This document shows, piece by piece, positions 1 through 8,994 of a DNA stretch of 64,000 nucleotides. Under the pieces are notes generated by a model that saw only the letters and a list, made by a program, of their open reading frames with translations, had not been told where the DNA came from and did no database searches. The stretch is from Nostoc commune NIES-4072 (GTDB taxonomy: Bacteria; Cyanobacteriota; Cyanobacteriia; Cyanobacteriales; Nostocaceae). The stretch lies in NCBI RefSeq assembly GCF_003113895.1, contig NZ_BDUD01000001.1:2562713-2626712 (forward strand), read 5' to 3'. Position 1 is the stretch's first letter. Each line of letters starts with the position of its first letter. The position numbers and the translations under genes were made by a program.

Positions 1-57
1 TGGGATCAAAGCCAATCCTACATATATATATTCGTCAATCATTGCCTATTCCCGGTA

Positions 58-102
58 GGGTAAAAGCCCCCGTTTTTAGATGGGGAGGTTTACCCAATTT
101 TT
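58..102 (+). terminator. Hairpin with T-rich tail, probable terminator of a gene entering from the left
   Basis: The arms around 58-70 and 82-95 pair as GGGTAAAA-GCCCC with GGGGAGGTTTACCC, and AATTTTT follows. No coding region is visible in 1-259, so the hairpin most likely ends a transcript that starts outside the window. A structured leader ahead of queA is the alternative. Confidence 0.4.
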
Positions 103-259
103 ATGTTAATTTTTCCATGTTACCTAATAGTACCCATCTTATAGTCAAGTGATGAAACTGAACGAAAATCCCTTAAAGTTCCTTTAGAAGGAGAAGCTCA
201 AACAAGCTTTTTTAAGAGAGTATAAATACTAAATAAACCAAAAACTAGTAGAAGCCAAT

Positions 260-1465
260 TTGAAAGATACCTCTCGCCCACAAGAAAAAGATTTTGAATT
301 AGATTGCTCGGTAGCTGGCTATGACTACGAACTACCTCCAGAACTCATTGCCCAAAACCCAGCAGTTCCTAGAGATAGCTCACGGTTACTCGTTGTTGAT
401 TCTCCAACTACGGGCATTGAAACACCACCCTTGCACCACATTTTCCATGATTTGCCTGGACTGCTGCGCTCTGGTGATTTGTTGGTTATGAACAATACAA
501 GAGTCATTCCAGCGCGGCTTTATGGTCATAAATCCACTGGTGGTAAAATCCAGGTGTTGTTGTTGGAAGAACGGCAGTATAACTGTTGGTTAGCTTTGGT
601 TAAGCCAGGAAAAAGCTTCAAACACGGAACGAAGATTATTTTTGAAGCAAGGCAAGCGGAGACTAGGGGTTGGGGATTAGAGATTGGGGATTGGGAAGAT
701 TCTTCCCTAGTCCCTAGTCCCCAGTCCTCAGTCTCCAGTCCCCAACTCACGGCTACAGTTCTAGAAACAGACGCAGCAACCGGGGGGCGCTTGTTGCAAT
801 TTGATGTGCCAGAGGGAAAATCTTTGATACAACTGTTAGAGGTATTTGGTGAAGTACCGCTACCACCGTACATAACTACCTCAGAAGCTGCTGATGAGCA
901 GTATCAGACAGTTTATGCTAAACAGCCAGGAGCGATCGCAGCTCCTACGGCAGGGCTACATTTTACCCCAGAATTATTACAAAAGTTGCGCGATCGCAAT
1001 ATCCATCAAGCTTTTATAACGCTGCATGTTGGTGTAGGTACATTTCGTCCTGTGGAAGTGGAGGATGTAACTACCCACCAGATGCACGAAGAATGGATTG
1101 AAGTTCCCGCCGCTACAGTAGAGCAAATCCGGGCCACTAAAGCAGCTGGCGGTCGAATTATTGCTGTAGGAACAACAGCAGTACGGGCTTTAGAAGGGGC
1201 GGCTCAATCTGGGAATTTACAATCATTTTGCGGCAAAACAGACCTATTTATTTATCCCGGCTACCAATGGCGGGTGGTGGATGGTTTAATTACCAATTTT
1301 CACCTACCGCGTTCAAGTTTGCTGATGTTGGTAAGTGCGCTAATTGGCAGACAACGGTTATTGAATATATACAACGAAGCGATCGCTTTTGGATATCGCT
1401 TTTATTCATTCGGCGATGCAATGCTAATTTTGCCGTCATCTATGGGAGTTGGGAGACGCGATTAA
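260..1465 (+). CDS. queA: S-adenosylmethionine:tRNA ribosyltransferase-isomerase QueA
   Basis: QueA transfers and isomerises the ribosyl part of SAM onto 7-aminomethyl-7-deazaguanine in tRNA, giving epoxyqueuosine at the wobble position. The family sequence is clear throughout: [10 protein letters not shown] near the N-terminus, [35 protein letters not shown], and the C-terminal [16 protein letters not shown] and FGDAMLIL. The start is TTG at 260; I see no in-frame ATG before the conserved region. At 401 residues it is longer than the usual 340-370. Residues about 134-160 are a low-complexity insertion made by a GGGGATT/CCCCAGT-type repeat (about 659-750). The usual C-terminus FGDAMLIL is followed by ten extra residues, and the stop codon (1463-1465) lies in the centre of a dispersed palindrome. 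Confidence 0.95.
   Translation: MKDTSRPQEKDFELDCSVAGYDYELPPELIAQNPAVPRDSSRLLVVDSPTTGIETPPLHHIFHDLPGLLRSGDLLVMNNTRVIPARLYGHKSTGGKIQVLLLEERQYNCWLALVKPGKSFKHGTKIIFEARQAETRGWGLEIGDWEDSSLVPSPQSSVSSPQLTATVLETDAATGGRLLQFDVPEGKSLIQLLEVFGEVPLPPYITTSEAADEQYQTVYAKQPGAIAAPTAGLHFTPELLQKLRDRNIHQAFITLHVGVGTFRPVEVEDVTTHQMHEEWIEVPAATVEQIRATKAAGGRIIAVGTTAVRALEGAAQSGNLQSFCGKTDLFIYPGYQWRVVDGLITNFHLPRSSLLMLVSALIGRQRLLNIYNEAIAFGYRFYSFGDAMLILPSSMGVGRRD
659..750. repeat. Low-complexity GGGGATT / CCCCAGTC repeat inside queA
   Basis: Runs of GGGGATT-like heptads are followed by TCCCTAGTCCC-type heptads of the opposite sense, so the segment can fold back on itself. It is translated in frame as a Trp/Gly-rich then Ser/Pro-rich stretch of QueA absent from ordinary family members. 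Confidence 0.75.
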
Positions 1466-1518
1466 TCGCGTCTGTACAAGATTTGGGAGACGTGATTAAT
1501 CACGTCTGTACAAAAGTT
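1449..1518. repeat. Two tandem copies of the GACGCGATTAATCGCGTC palindrome unit
   Basis: Perfect 18-nt palindromes lie at 1455-1472 and 1489-1506, each inside a similar unit of about 34 nt (GGGAGACG...TGTACAA). The second copy reads GACGTGATTAATCACGTC, a paired change that keeps the palindrome. The first copy supplies the TAA stop of queA. The same 18-mer recurs at 3658-3675. Confidence 0.85.
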
Positions 1519-1596
1519 GGGAATTTGGAATTTTTTCTTTCGCAGTGGGTACTCTGACTTATGAGGAGCGAATAAGTAAGTATAGGTCTGCGATTT

Positions 1597-2703
1597 ATGT
1601 CAGAAAAATCCCTATTTTCTCAGTGGTTAGATTTATTTTGCCGTGTGACATTCTGTGGCTGTTCTGCGTTTTTGGTCTTAGCTGCATCGGCAATTACTAA
1701 TTTTCCTGGAAGTAAGCTGCTAGCAGAAACCGCAGTTTCTCAAAATCTCGAAGCCGCGAGCTTTTTCCAGCAAGGAGTCACGCGCTATAATCGCCAAGAC
1801 TTACAGGGTGCGGAATATGCTTTTCGCCAAGCAGTGCAGCAAGATCCGAGTCTTGCAGCAGCCCGAAATTTTCTGGGTAATATATTTATGCAGCAAAATC
1901 GCCTGGATGTAGCTTTACAAGAATATGCAGAGGCGATTAAAGCTAATCCCAATTTTAGCGAAGCTTATTACAATTTAGGGTTAGTGTTGCACCAACAAGG
2001 AGAAAAAGATGCAGCAATTATAGCTTATCGCCAGAGTCTTGTGATAGATTCCACAAGGGTAGCAGCGTTGTATAATTTAGGTTTGGCGCTGTATGAACAA
2101 GGGCAGCTTGAGGATGCGATCGCAACATACCAAAAAGCAATTAATCTAGATAGTAGCAACGCCAACGCTTATTTTAACTTAGCGATCGCCTTGCAACAAC
2201 AAGGTCAAATAGAGCCTGCGATCGCCAGTTATCGCCAAGCCTTGCAGCTAGATCCTAAAAATGCCACTGCATACAATAATATGGCAAATTTGCTAGCAAC
2301 TCATGGTCAAGCTTCTGAGGCTATTTCTGTTTATCGGCAAGCTATTCGCCTAAATCCGAAAAATGCCTCAGCCTACTATAACTTGGGAGTCACTTTATAT
2401 AATCAGGGCGACATCAAGAAAGCTAGTAGAGTCTTGAACTATGCCCATAACAAGTATCGTGAGCAAGGGAACATTGAACAAGCTGAAAAAATTGAGCAGC
2501 TAATGCAGCAAATTGCCCAGAAAATTGGCCAACAGCAGCCTCAAGCCAATCAAACACCAACTCCTTCTCAGACAGCTACTACAAGTAATTTAGTAGAAAA
2601 ACTTAAGCGACAAACGCCAAATCAACCAGAAACTTCAGCCGACCCTAGCAATGTGCCTGGCTCAATTGAATTCCAGCCTACTTTAACAAGTCCCGGACAA
2701 TAA
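1597..2703 (+). CDS. Exported or anchored TPR-repeat protein
   Basis: A 368-residue protein with a hydrophobic N-terminal segment (about residues 14-42, possibly an uncleaved signal anchor). Seven tetratricopeptide repeats of 34 residues follow (about 54-290), recognisable by repeated YYNLG...G....AI..Y..A...DP. The tail is Gln/Pro/Thr-rich and probably disordered. TPR solenoids mediate protein-protein contacts. The partner cannot be read from the sequence. It stands alone between queA and a strong terminator. Confidence 0.85.
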   Translation: MSEKSLFSQWLDLFCRVTFCGCSAFLVLAASAITNFPGSKLLAETAVSQNLEAASFFQQGVTRYNRQDLQGAEYAFRQAVQQDPSLAAARNFLGNIFMQQNRLDVALQEYAEAIKANPNFSEAYYNLGLVLHQQGEKDAAIIAYRQSLVIDSTRVAALYNLGLALYEQGQLEDAIATYQKAINLDSSNANAYFNLAIALQQQGQIEPAIASYRQALQLDPKNATAYNNMANLLATHGQASEAISVYRQAIRLNPKNASAYYNLGVTLYNQGDIKKASRVLNYAHNKYREQGNIEQAEKIEQLMQQIAQKIGQQQPQANQTPTPSQTATTSNLVEKLKRQTPNQPETSADPSNVPGSIEFQPTLTSPGQ

Positions 2704-2738
2704 AAAACTCAGAGTTAGAAATAAAAGAAGAAGTCATC

Positions 2739-2786
2739 CGCCAGTCCTCAGAATTCAGCATCAATTCTGGGGACTGGCGCTTTTAT
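2739..2786 (+). terminator. Rho-independent terminator after the TPR gene
   Basis: A 17-bp stem (2739-2755 with 2763-2779, one G-T pair) with a 7-nt loop is followed by CTTTTATTTTC. It sits 36 nt after the TPR stop codon and between convergent genes, so it may also act on the ktrA transcript. Confidence 0.9.
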
Positions 2787-2830
2787 TTTCCTTGATAGTT
2801 AATAACTCCTAACTCTCAACTCTTAATTTT

Positions 2831-3526
2831 TTAAATCGGCAAACGATTAATATCTTTGTTGCAGCCAATAACTACCATTGCTGACCCACGCTCTAAACGC
2901 TTAGTAGGGTTAGGATTAATTATAAATTTACCATCCTGGCTCACTGCTAGCAAATTTAAACCGTAGCGGTTACGAAGTTGAAGCTCAGTGATTGTTTTGT
3001 CGTGAAATTCATCAGGCACAATCAACTCTACAATACTGTTATCTGGGTCTAGGTCAAACCGATCTAAGATTGCTGGTTTGGTAAGTGTACGCGCTAAGGC
3101 ACAGCCCGCTTCATACTCAGGAAAAACAACATGATCTGCTCCTACTCGCCGCAACAGTTTACGGTGAACTTCACTAGAAGCTTTGGCAACTACATGGGGT
3201 ACACCAGCCTCTTTCACATTTAGGGTAGTTATAATGCTTTCCTGAACGTAGTTGCCAATCGCTACAATTACTGTATCAAATTCAAAAATTCCAGCTTCTT
3301 TGAGTGCGGCTGGTTCTGTAGAGTCTAATTGCAAAGCATGACCGACTATTCCCTCAGTTAATGCTTCTGAAACTCGTTTTTCATCAATATCTGTTGCTAG
3401 CACTTGATAACCAAAATTGTGCAATGTAGAACAGACAGACCTACCAAAGCGACCTAACCCAATTACAGCAAATTGGTGGTTATCTTTACGTAAACTGCGA
3501 AAAAAACTTAATGATGACAGATTCAC
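2831..3526 (-). CDS. ktrA: K+ uptake regulatory subunit KtrA (RCK/TrkA protein)
   Basis: A 231-residue cytosolic subunit that gates a Ktr/Trk potassium channel-like transporter. The N-terminal TrkA-N Rossmann fold shows GLGRFG (about residues 23-28) and an acidic residue after the second strand (ATDIDEKRV) for nucleotide binding. A TrkA-C domain occupies about residues 145-231 (IVELIVPDEFHDKTITELQL). It lies 210 nt downstream of ktrB on the same strand. The gap carries a copy of the dispersed GACGCGATTAATCGCGTC palindrome, so co-transcription is likely but not certain. Confidence 0.93.
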   Translation of the reverse strand: MNLSSLSFFRSLRKDNHQFAVIGLGRFGRSVCSTLHNFGYQVLATDIDEKRVSEALTEGIVGHALQLDSTEPAALKEAGIFEFDTVIVAIGNYVQESIITTLNVKEAGVPHVVAKASSEVHRKLLRRVGADHVVFPEYEAGCALARTLTKPAILDRFDLDPDNSIVELIVPDEFHDKTITELQLRNRYGLNLLAVSQDGKFIINPNPTKRLERGSAMVVIGCNKDINRLPI

Positions 3527-3657
3527 CTTTGTTATCCTTATTATGGCTCCCTGTATTTAGGGCAAAAAATGGTTATACCGCTTGAATTAAAAATTTTATT
3601 TTTGCCTTCTAATGTATATTTTATCAGTTTGGTCAGTAGTTATAAGTTAAGAGTATA

Positions 3658-3675
3658 GACGCGATTAATCGCGTC
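3658..3675. repeat. Dispersed palindrome GACGCGATTAATCGCGTC
   Basis: A perfect 18-nt palindrome in the ktrB-ktrA gap, identical to the copy overlapping the queA stop codon. It is followed by a run of AGGAGTTAGGAATTAG typical of the heptad family. Confidence 0.85.
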
Positions 3676-3736
3676 TGACAGGAGTTAGGAATTAGAAATT
3701 ATTATTCTTCCTCTTCTTCCTCATCTCCCTTACTTA

Positions 3737-5074
3737 TTATCCCACAAGTAAATTTTCTTCAGGATAGCGAATTCTGGTGGGGCGGGGATCTCCTAGTACG
3801 GCAGACATCAGTAGTAAAACACCTACTCTTCCAACGTACATCGTGACAATTAAGATGAGCTTTGCTGCTGTAGAGATAGTTCCTGTAATGCCTGTAGAAA
3901 GCCCTACAGTGGCGAAGGCTGATACTACTTCAAACAAAATTTTAATAAAATCTAATGTTGGATCTGTGAGGCTTATTAAAATTGTAGCTAAAATCACGGT
4001 CGCTACTGAACCCACTAATACACCCACAGCTTTCAAAATTAAAGATATTGCTATTTTGCGATCATACAATAAAACTTCTTCTTTTCCCTGGAGAATAGCT
4101 TTAGTACAACTGGTCAAGACCCTCAAGGTTGTTGTTTTCATGCCTCCTCCTGTACCACCTGGACTTGCACCAAGAAACATTAGCGCTATTGTAATAAATA
4201 GACCAGCGCTGGTCATTTTGCCAATATCGATGGTGTTAAAGCCAGCAGTTCTAGGAGTAACTGATTGGAACCAAGCTACTAATATCTGGTCGCGTAAATT
4301 TAGAGAACCAAATGTTTCAGTGTTTCTGATTTCTATACAGAAGAAAGCAACAAATCCTATTAGTAATAATATAACAGTTGTGCTGGTTGCAACTTTAAAA
4401 TCTAGAGAAAATATTTGGATTTTAATAGTTTTTTTAAAAATGCGATCGCGCAACCAAAGGTACATTTCCAAAATTACTTGATAGCCAATTCCCCCAAAGA
4501 TAATTAACATAGTGATAGTGAAGACTACTAAGAAAGATGACTGATACCCAATTAAGTTATCTTTAAATAAACTAAAACCAGCATTATTCCAAGCATTGAT
4601 ACTATGAAAAATTGCTAACCAAAGTCCCTTACTCCATCCATACTCAGGAACGAAAGCTGGTAGAAGTAAAAAGACACCTGTAATTTCAAAAATTAAAGTG
4701 GTGGCAATAATTGAACGGATTACTTGGGCGCTACCACTCATCCCCGGTCGGTCTAAAGCTTGTTGAATGGCTATTTTTTGCCGCATATCAAACCTACGAC
4801 CAATGAGCAAAATCAGAAATGTGGTAGTTGTCATGTAGCCCAAACCGCCAATCTGAGCTAATAGCGCAATAAAGAACTGGCCCCAAAAAGAAAAATAAGT
4901 ACCAGGATCAACTACTGATAAACCTGTGACACAAACTGCGGATGTCGAGGTGAATAATGCCACAATCAGGTCATTCCACGTACCATTACTAGTCGAGAAC
5001 GGCATCATCAACAGAATAGTACCTACAGCGATGACAGTTAGAAAACCCAAACAAATTGTGCGAGCAACAGTCAT
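3737..5074 (-). CDS. ktrB: K+ transporter membrane subunit KtrB
   Basis: A 445-residue polytopic membrane protein of the TrkH/KtrB superfamily, made of four M1-P-M2 units. The selectivity-filter loops are visible in order: VTGLSVVDPG, NNAGFSLF, RTAGFNT and TVGLSTG, each with the expected glycine. It forms the K+ (often Na+-coupled) pore and works with KtrA, encoded next on the same strand. Length is normal for KtrB. The ATG at 5074 is followed directly by a hydrophobic first helix. In Synechocystis the homologous system is used in osmotic stress adaptation. Confidence 0.95.
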   Translation of the reverse strand: MTVARTICLGFLTVIAVGTILLMMPFSTSNGTWNDLIVALFTSTSAVCVTGLSVVDPGTYFSFWGQFFIALLAQIGGLGYMTTTTFLILLIGRRFDMRQKIAIQQALDRPGMSGSAQVIRSIIATTLIFEITGVFLLLPAFVPEYGWSKGLWLAIFHSINAWNNAGFSLFKDNLIGYQSSFLVVFTITMLIIFGGIGYQVILEMYLWLRDRIFKKTIKIQIFSLDFKVATSTTVILLLIGFVAFFCIEIRNTETFGSLNLRDQILVAWFQSVTPRTAGFNTIDIGKMTSAGLFITIALMFLGASPGGTGGGMKTTTLRVLTSCTKAILQGKEEVLLYDRKIAISLILKAVGVLVGSVATVILATILISLTDPTLDFIKILFEVVSAFATVGLSTGITGTISTAAKLILIVTMYVGRVGVLLLMSAVLGDPRPTRIRYPEENLLVG

Positions 5075-5249
5075 AAATTAATTGAAAATTTCAAATTCAA
5101 AAACTCAATTATGCTAGGCATCTCGGAAACATCCGGTATGCAAACGACAGCGAAGGCAGCTTATTAAGGTAAAATCAGTAAAATTTTCCAGGGAAGAGAA
5201 ACCGGAGTTTATGATCCCTGCAAACCAAAAGACCTATTTTAATTAAAAA

Positions 5250-5283
5250 CACACATGGTAGCCTAATGTGTATGTTTTTTTAA
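5250..5283 (+). other. Short hairpin with T tract ahead of the tocopherol methyltransferase gene
   Basis: ACACAT and ATGTGT can form a 6-bp stem with a 9-nt loop, followed by ATGTTTTTTT about 30 nt before the ATG at 5314. It could be a weak terminator or attenuator in the leader. The stem is short, so this is tentative. Confidence 0.25.
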
Positions 5284-5313
5284 ATTCGGCTTTGTCTTAA
5301 CACAGCTTTTTTC

Positions 5314-6156
5314 ATGAGCGCAACACTTTACCAGCAAATTCAGCAATTTTACGATGCTTCCTCTGGTCTGTGGGAACAGATTTGGGGCGAACACATGCAC
5401 CACGGCTATTACGGCGCTGATGGTAGCCAGAAAAAAGACCGTCGTCAGGCTCAAATTGATTTAATCGAAGAACTGCTCAATTGGGCAGGAGTACAAGCAG
5501 CAGACAATATCCTAGATGTGGGTTGTGGTATTGGCGGCAGTTCTTTATACCTTGCACAAAAGTTTAATGCTAAGGCTACAGGCATTACACTGAGTCCTGT
5601 ACAAGCCGCGAGAGCAACGGAACGCGCAATGGAGGCTAATTTGAGCCTAAGAACACAGTTCCAAGTCGCAAATGCTCAAGCAATGCCCTTTGCTGACGAT
5701 TCTTTTGACTTGGTTTGGTCGCTAGAAAGCGGTGAACACATGCCAGATAAAACCAAGTTTCTTCAAGAGTGCTATCGAGTATTGAAGCCTGGTGGCAAGT
5801 TAATTATGGTGACTTGGTGTCATCGCCCAACTGATGAGTCTCCACTAACGGCGGATGAGGAAAAGCATTTGCAGGATATTTACCGGGTGTATTGTTTGCC
5901 TTATGTGATTTCTTTGCCAGAGTACGAAGCGATCGCACATCAACTACCATTACATAATATCCGCACCGCCGATTGGTCAACTGCTGTTGCCCCTTTTTGG
6001 AACGTGGTGATTGATTCCGCATTAACTCCCCAAGCGTTTTGGGGCTTACTAAATGCTGGTTGGACTACCATCCAAGGGGCATTATCACTGGGATTAATGC
6101 GTCGCGGTTATGAACGTGGGTTAATTCGATTTGGCTTATTGTGCGGCAATAAGTAG
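5314..6156 (+). CDS. Gamma-tocopherol methyltransferase (SAM-dependent)
   Basis: A 280-residue class I methyltransferase. The SAM-binding motif ILDVGCGIGGSS is at about residues 66-77, then VANAQAMPF and CYRVLKPGGKLIMVTWCHR. The opening MSATLYQQIQQFYD and the whole sequence match what I know of the Anabaena/Nostoc gamma-tocopherol methyltransferase (homologue of Synechocystis slr0089 and plant VTE4), which methylates gamma- to alpha-tocopherol as the last step of vitamin E synthesis. It is transcribed divergently from ktrB. The assignment rests on recalled similarity. Other methyltransferases of this subfamily (MPBQ/MSBQ, sterol) are less likely. Confidence 0.88.
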   Translation: MSATLYQQIQQFYDASSGLWEQIWGEHMHHGYYGADGSQKKDRRQAQIDLIEELLNWAGVQAADNILDVGCGIGGSSLYLAQKFNAKATGITLSPVQAARATERAMEANLSLRTQFQVANAQAMPFADDSFDLVWSLESGEHMPDKTKFLQECYRVLKPGGKLIMVTWCHRPTDESPLTADEEKHLQDIYRVYCLPYVISLPEYEAIAHQLPLHNIRTADWSTAVAPFWNVVIDSALTPQAFWGLLNAGWTTIQGALSLGLMRRGYERGLIRFGLLCGNK

Positions 6157-6184
6157 AATTCCACTTTAGGAAAAAGATGTAATC

Positions 6185-6210
6185 TAGGAGCATTGAAGGA
6201 GATGTTCCTA
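6185..6210. other. Hairpin between the methyltransferase and ABC ATPase genes
   Basis: TAGGAGCAT (6185-6193) pairs with ATGTTCCTA (6202-6210) through 9 bp including one G-T pair, with an 8-nt loop. There is no T tract, so it is a weak terminator candidate at best. Confidence 0.3.
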
Positions 6211-6342
6211 GTTATGCATCATGATACTTGATAGGGGATTTGAAGCGATCGCAGCAAGTATAATCCAAAGTTTGTAAATTTTAATAATGCAGATATCGGG
6301 GAAACCTTATAAAATTAAGTTTCTTATTGTTGAATTTCTTAA

Positions 6343-7125
6343 ATGCCACTCGAACTGCAAAACCTCACAGGCGGTTACACCACAATCCCAATTGTTCAAA
6401 ACATTAACCTTACTCTACAAACAGGAGAATGGTTGAGTTTAGTTGGTGCGAATGGTTCAGGTAAATCTACTTTACTCAAATTGCTAAGTCGTATTCTTTC
6501 TCCACAGCAGGGAACAGTGCTACTTGATGGCAAAGCAATTCATTCTCAACCTCCAAATCTAGTTGCACAGAAACTTGCATTGTTACCGCAACAACAAACG
6601 CTTCCCGTTGGCTTAACTGTGCGACAATTAGTCAGCTTAGGACGCACACCACATCAATCTTGGTGGCAATGGGAATTAAACGCCGAAGATTGGGTGAGAG
6701 TGGAAACTGCAATTAAAAAGACGCAACTAGAAAAATTGAGCGATCGCTTAGTTGAAGAACTCTCTGGGGGTGAAAGGCAACGCGCTTTTTTAGCTTTAGC
6801 ATTGGCGCAAGAACCAAAAGTTTTACTCTTAGATGAACCGACAACTTTCTTAGATATCAACTATCAATTACAACTATTAGAATTACTGAAAAATCTGAAT
6901 CAACAGCAAGAATTAACTATTGTTACAGTTCTACACGAACTCAACCTAGCGGCACGATACAGTTCTCGCATTGCTTTATTAAAACAGGGTCATCTTTGGG
7001 GAGTTGGGAAACCTGAAGAAGTTTTGACACCAAGTGCGATCGCTCAAGTATTTGGTGTGGAATCTGTGATTATTCACACACCTGTAGGTTTACAAGTTTG
7101 TGCAATTTCGGCTGTGTCAGCATAA
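6343..7125 (+). CDS. FecE/FepC-type ABC transporter ATPase (orphan)
   Basis: A 260-residue ATPase with Walker A GANGSGKST (residues 35-43), a Q-loop at LLPQQQTLP, signature LSGGERQ (about 140-146), Walker B VLLLDEPT with the DE pair at about 164-165, and the H-loop His in VLHELN. The pattern and the tail (GKPEEVLTPSAIAQVFGVE) are those of iron-siderophore, heme or cobalamin importers. No cognate permease or binding protein lies nearby, so the substrate is unknown and it must pair with subunits encoded elsewhere. Confidence 0.88.
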   Translation: MPLELQNLTGGYTTIPIVQNINLTLQTGEWLSLVGANGSGKSTLLKLLSRILSPQQGTVLLDGKAIHSQPPNLVAQKLALLPQQQTLPVGLTVRQLVSLGRTPHQSWWQWELNAEDWVRVETAIKKTQLEKLSDRLVEELSGGERQRAFLALALAQEPKVLLLDEPTTFLDINYQLQLLELLKNLNQQQELTIVTVLHELNLAARYSSRIALLKQGHLWGVGKPEEVLTPSAIAQVFGVESVIIHTPVGLQVCAISAVSA

Positions 7126-7217
7126 CTCTATTACTTTGCTAACCAGAGTTTGACACCCTTTTTCTACTAAGGTTCTACATAACACAACTCTTTACTTGGT
7201 TCGTAAGGGAGTAAATC

Positions 7218-8057
7218 ATGCAACTACATAAATTCGACAACATTCAGGAATTTTGGGACTGTACTCAGGCTTACTTACTTCAGCATCAAGTAGAAAATAA
7301 TGTTTTGCTCAGTATCTTGCATACCTTGTTGCATAACCCAGAACGTTATCTGGGTAAGCCTTATTTAGCAATTGTCCAAACAAATGGTGAGATTCTGGCT
7401 GTTGCCATCCGCACCCCACCCCGAAAATTGATCTTATCCAAAGCCCAGAATATGGATACTTTGCGATTGATTGCTCAAGATTTGCGTCAAGAGCAACTCC
7501 CAGGAAGCATAGGACTGGCTAAAGAGGTAGAAATATTTTCGCAAACTTGGCAAACGCTGACAGGACAATTCTATCAACGGTCGGTGGTAATGAAAATTTA
7601 CCAATTAACGGCAGTGCAAAGAGCCTCAACGGCCAGAGGATATCTCAGACTGGCAACTGAAAGCGATCGCTCTCTTTTGGTCGAGTGGCTTTCTGCATTT
7701 TTGTCTGAGATAGATGAGGCGGTGAGCGAAGATGTCGAACACCAGGTAGATAATTGGTTGAAACAGCAGAATACTTATTTTTGGGTTGATAGCACTCCAG
7801 TTTCAATTGCATCTAGTAAACAAGTGTTACCTACAATTGGTCGGATCAATTTAGCTTATACACCACCAGAGTATCGTCGCAAAGGATATGCTACTGCCTG
7901 TGTCGCAGCGTTAAGCCAAAAACTGCTAGACCAAGGATGCCGCCATTGTTTCCTCATAGCAGATTTAGCCAATCCCACAGCCAATCATATTTATCAAGCG
8001 ATTGGGTATTACCCCCTAAGCGATTGGCACGAATACTCATTCAGCTCAAATGAGTAA
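7218..8057 (+). CDS. GNAT-family N-acetyltransferase
   Basis: A 279-residue protein. Its C-terminal half (about 140-270) has the acetyl-CoA-binding signature of GNAT enzymes: INLAYTPPEYRRKGYATACVA, then LADLANPTANHIYQAIGY. The N-terminal half (about 1-130) resembles the extra domain of FR47-like acetyltransferases. An AGGGAG ribosome-binding site precedes the ATG. The acceptor substrate is unknown. It follows the ABC ATPase by 92 nt and may share its transcript. Confidence 0.8.
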   Translation: MQLHKFDNIQEFWDCTQAYLLQHQVENNVLLSILHTLLHNPERYLGKPYLAIVQTNGEILAVAIRTPPRKLILSKAQNMDTLRLIAQDLRQEQLPGSIGLAKEVEIFSQTWQTLTGQFYQRSVVMKIYQLTAVQRASTARGYLRLATESDRSLLVEWLSAFLSEIDEAVSEDVEHQVDNWLKQQNTYFWVDSTPVSIASSKQVLPTIGRINLAYTPPEYRRKGYATACVAALSQKLLDQGCRHCFLIADLANPTANHIYQAIGYYPLSDWHEYSFSSNE

Positions 8058-8207
8058 GCATAATAAAGCGATCGCTCCAATTAAATTACTTTCTATGCAA
8101 AAATATGTAAACTGCGATCGCACCTCCATATCCTAAAACATCAGGATAAGCGCATTTCATAATAGGGTATCCAAGTGGGGAAATAACCAGAGGACTGAAC
8201 ACTCATC

Positions 8208-8870
8208 CTAAGACTTGGTTTCTTGTGTCTGCGCGTCAATAATTACACTCCAGTCATCATTTGTCACAGCAGCTTCAAGTTGACGCTGACGTTCGGCTAT
8301 AGTCGCATCTATTGTTTCTGACTCTTTAGAGAGGGTTGTGTCAGCCATTGCTTTCCGCAGTTTTAGCTTTTTCTCTTCGTAAGCTTGACGTTCCGCCTCT
8401 GACATTACCGCCTTTGCAGCTTCACCTACCGTACTAGCCCACATTTCGCCATCAGTTGCATTACCAGGTGGTGTACTTTCGAGTTCTGCTATCCACGCAT
8501 CTCGCAAATCTTCCATTTCTTGACGCTTGGGGAACTTGAACGCTTGCACACGTAGAAAAGCACATTTTTGCTGACCATTTTGGCTGACATGACTGTTTAG
8601 GGAAAGCAACACATTCCGAGAATAGCCAATGTACTGCGTAGTGCGTTCTGCGTCTAATACTGCGTAAACACCTGCAATTTTAGCGTTCTGAGCAGATGCA
8701 CTCCAAGCCTCAAGGTTAACGATTTCAGTACCATCGTTTGCCAGTTCAGGGGTTATACTCACCTCAGTAGCGGTGTGTTCGTCGTCAGAACTATACAAAA
8801 ATTCATGTAGTCCACGGTGGTTTATGGGGACATTTTGATGTTCAATTGGCGGGTTGTGTTGAGTTTCCAT
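8208..8870 (-). CDS. GIY-YIG domain protein
   Basis: A 220-residue protein with a GIY-YIG nuclease-like fold at about residues 66-130: GVYAVLD (GIY equivalent) and TQYIGYSRNV (YIG). The C-terminal third is charged and likely helical or coiled (EAERQAYEEKKLKLRKAM). Proteins of this layout occur widely in filamentous cyanobacteria without a proven role. The conserved Arg of GIY-YIG endonucleases may correspond to the Arg in YSRN, so catalysis is possible but not shown. Single gene, no partner in the neighbourhood. Confidence 0.7.
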   Translation of the reverse strand: METQHNPPIEHQNVPINHRGLHEFLYSSDDEHTATEVSITPELANDGTEIVNLEAWSASAQNAKIAGVYAVLDAERTTQYIGYSRNVLLSLNSHVSQNGQQKCAFLRVQAFKFPKRQEMEDLRDAWIAELESTPPGNATDGEMWASTVGEAAKAVMSEAERQAYEEKKLKLRKAMADTTLSKESETIDATIAERQRQLEAAVTNDDWSVIIDAQTQETKS

Positions 8871-8994
8871 CGCAGTTTATCTCCAAGTTATTAATTAGTG
8901 CTACGCAAATATATGCCTTTAAAATATTGAAGCTTAAATCTACTCACATTCCCAAATTATTGCTGACAAACTGAAAACAACTATTAGACCTTAT

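Noticed and set aside
1228..1557. Open frame of 109 codons overlapping the end of queA
   Set aside because: It overlaps conserved queA sequence in another frame and continues into palindromic repeats.
3777..4481. Open frame of 234 codons on the plus strand
   Set aside because: It is entirely antisense to the well-recognised ktrB gene and its translation resembles no protein.
6343..8057. Siderophore biosynthesis or uptake locus from the FecE-like ATPase and GNAT protein
   Set aside because: No permease, binding protein, TonB receptor or synthetase is present nearby.
8208..8870. Homing endonuclease of a group I intron
   Set aside because: A GIY-YIG core is present, but no intron structure or split host gene is seen.
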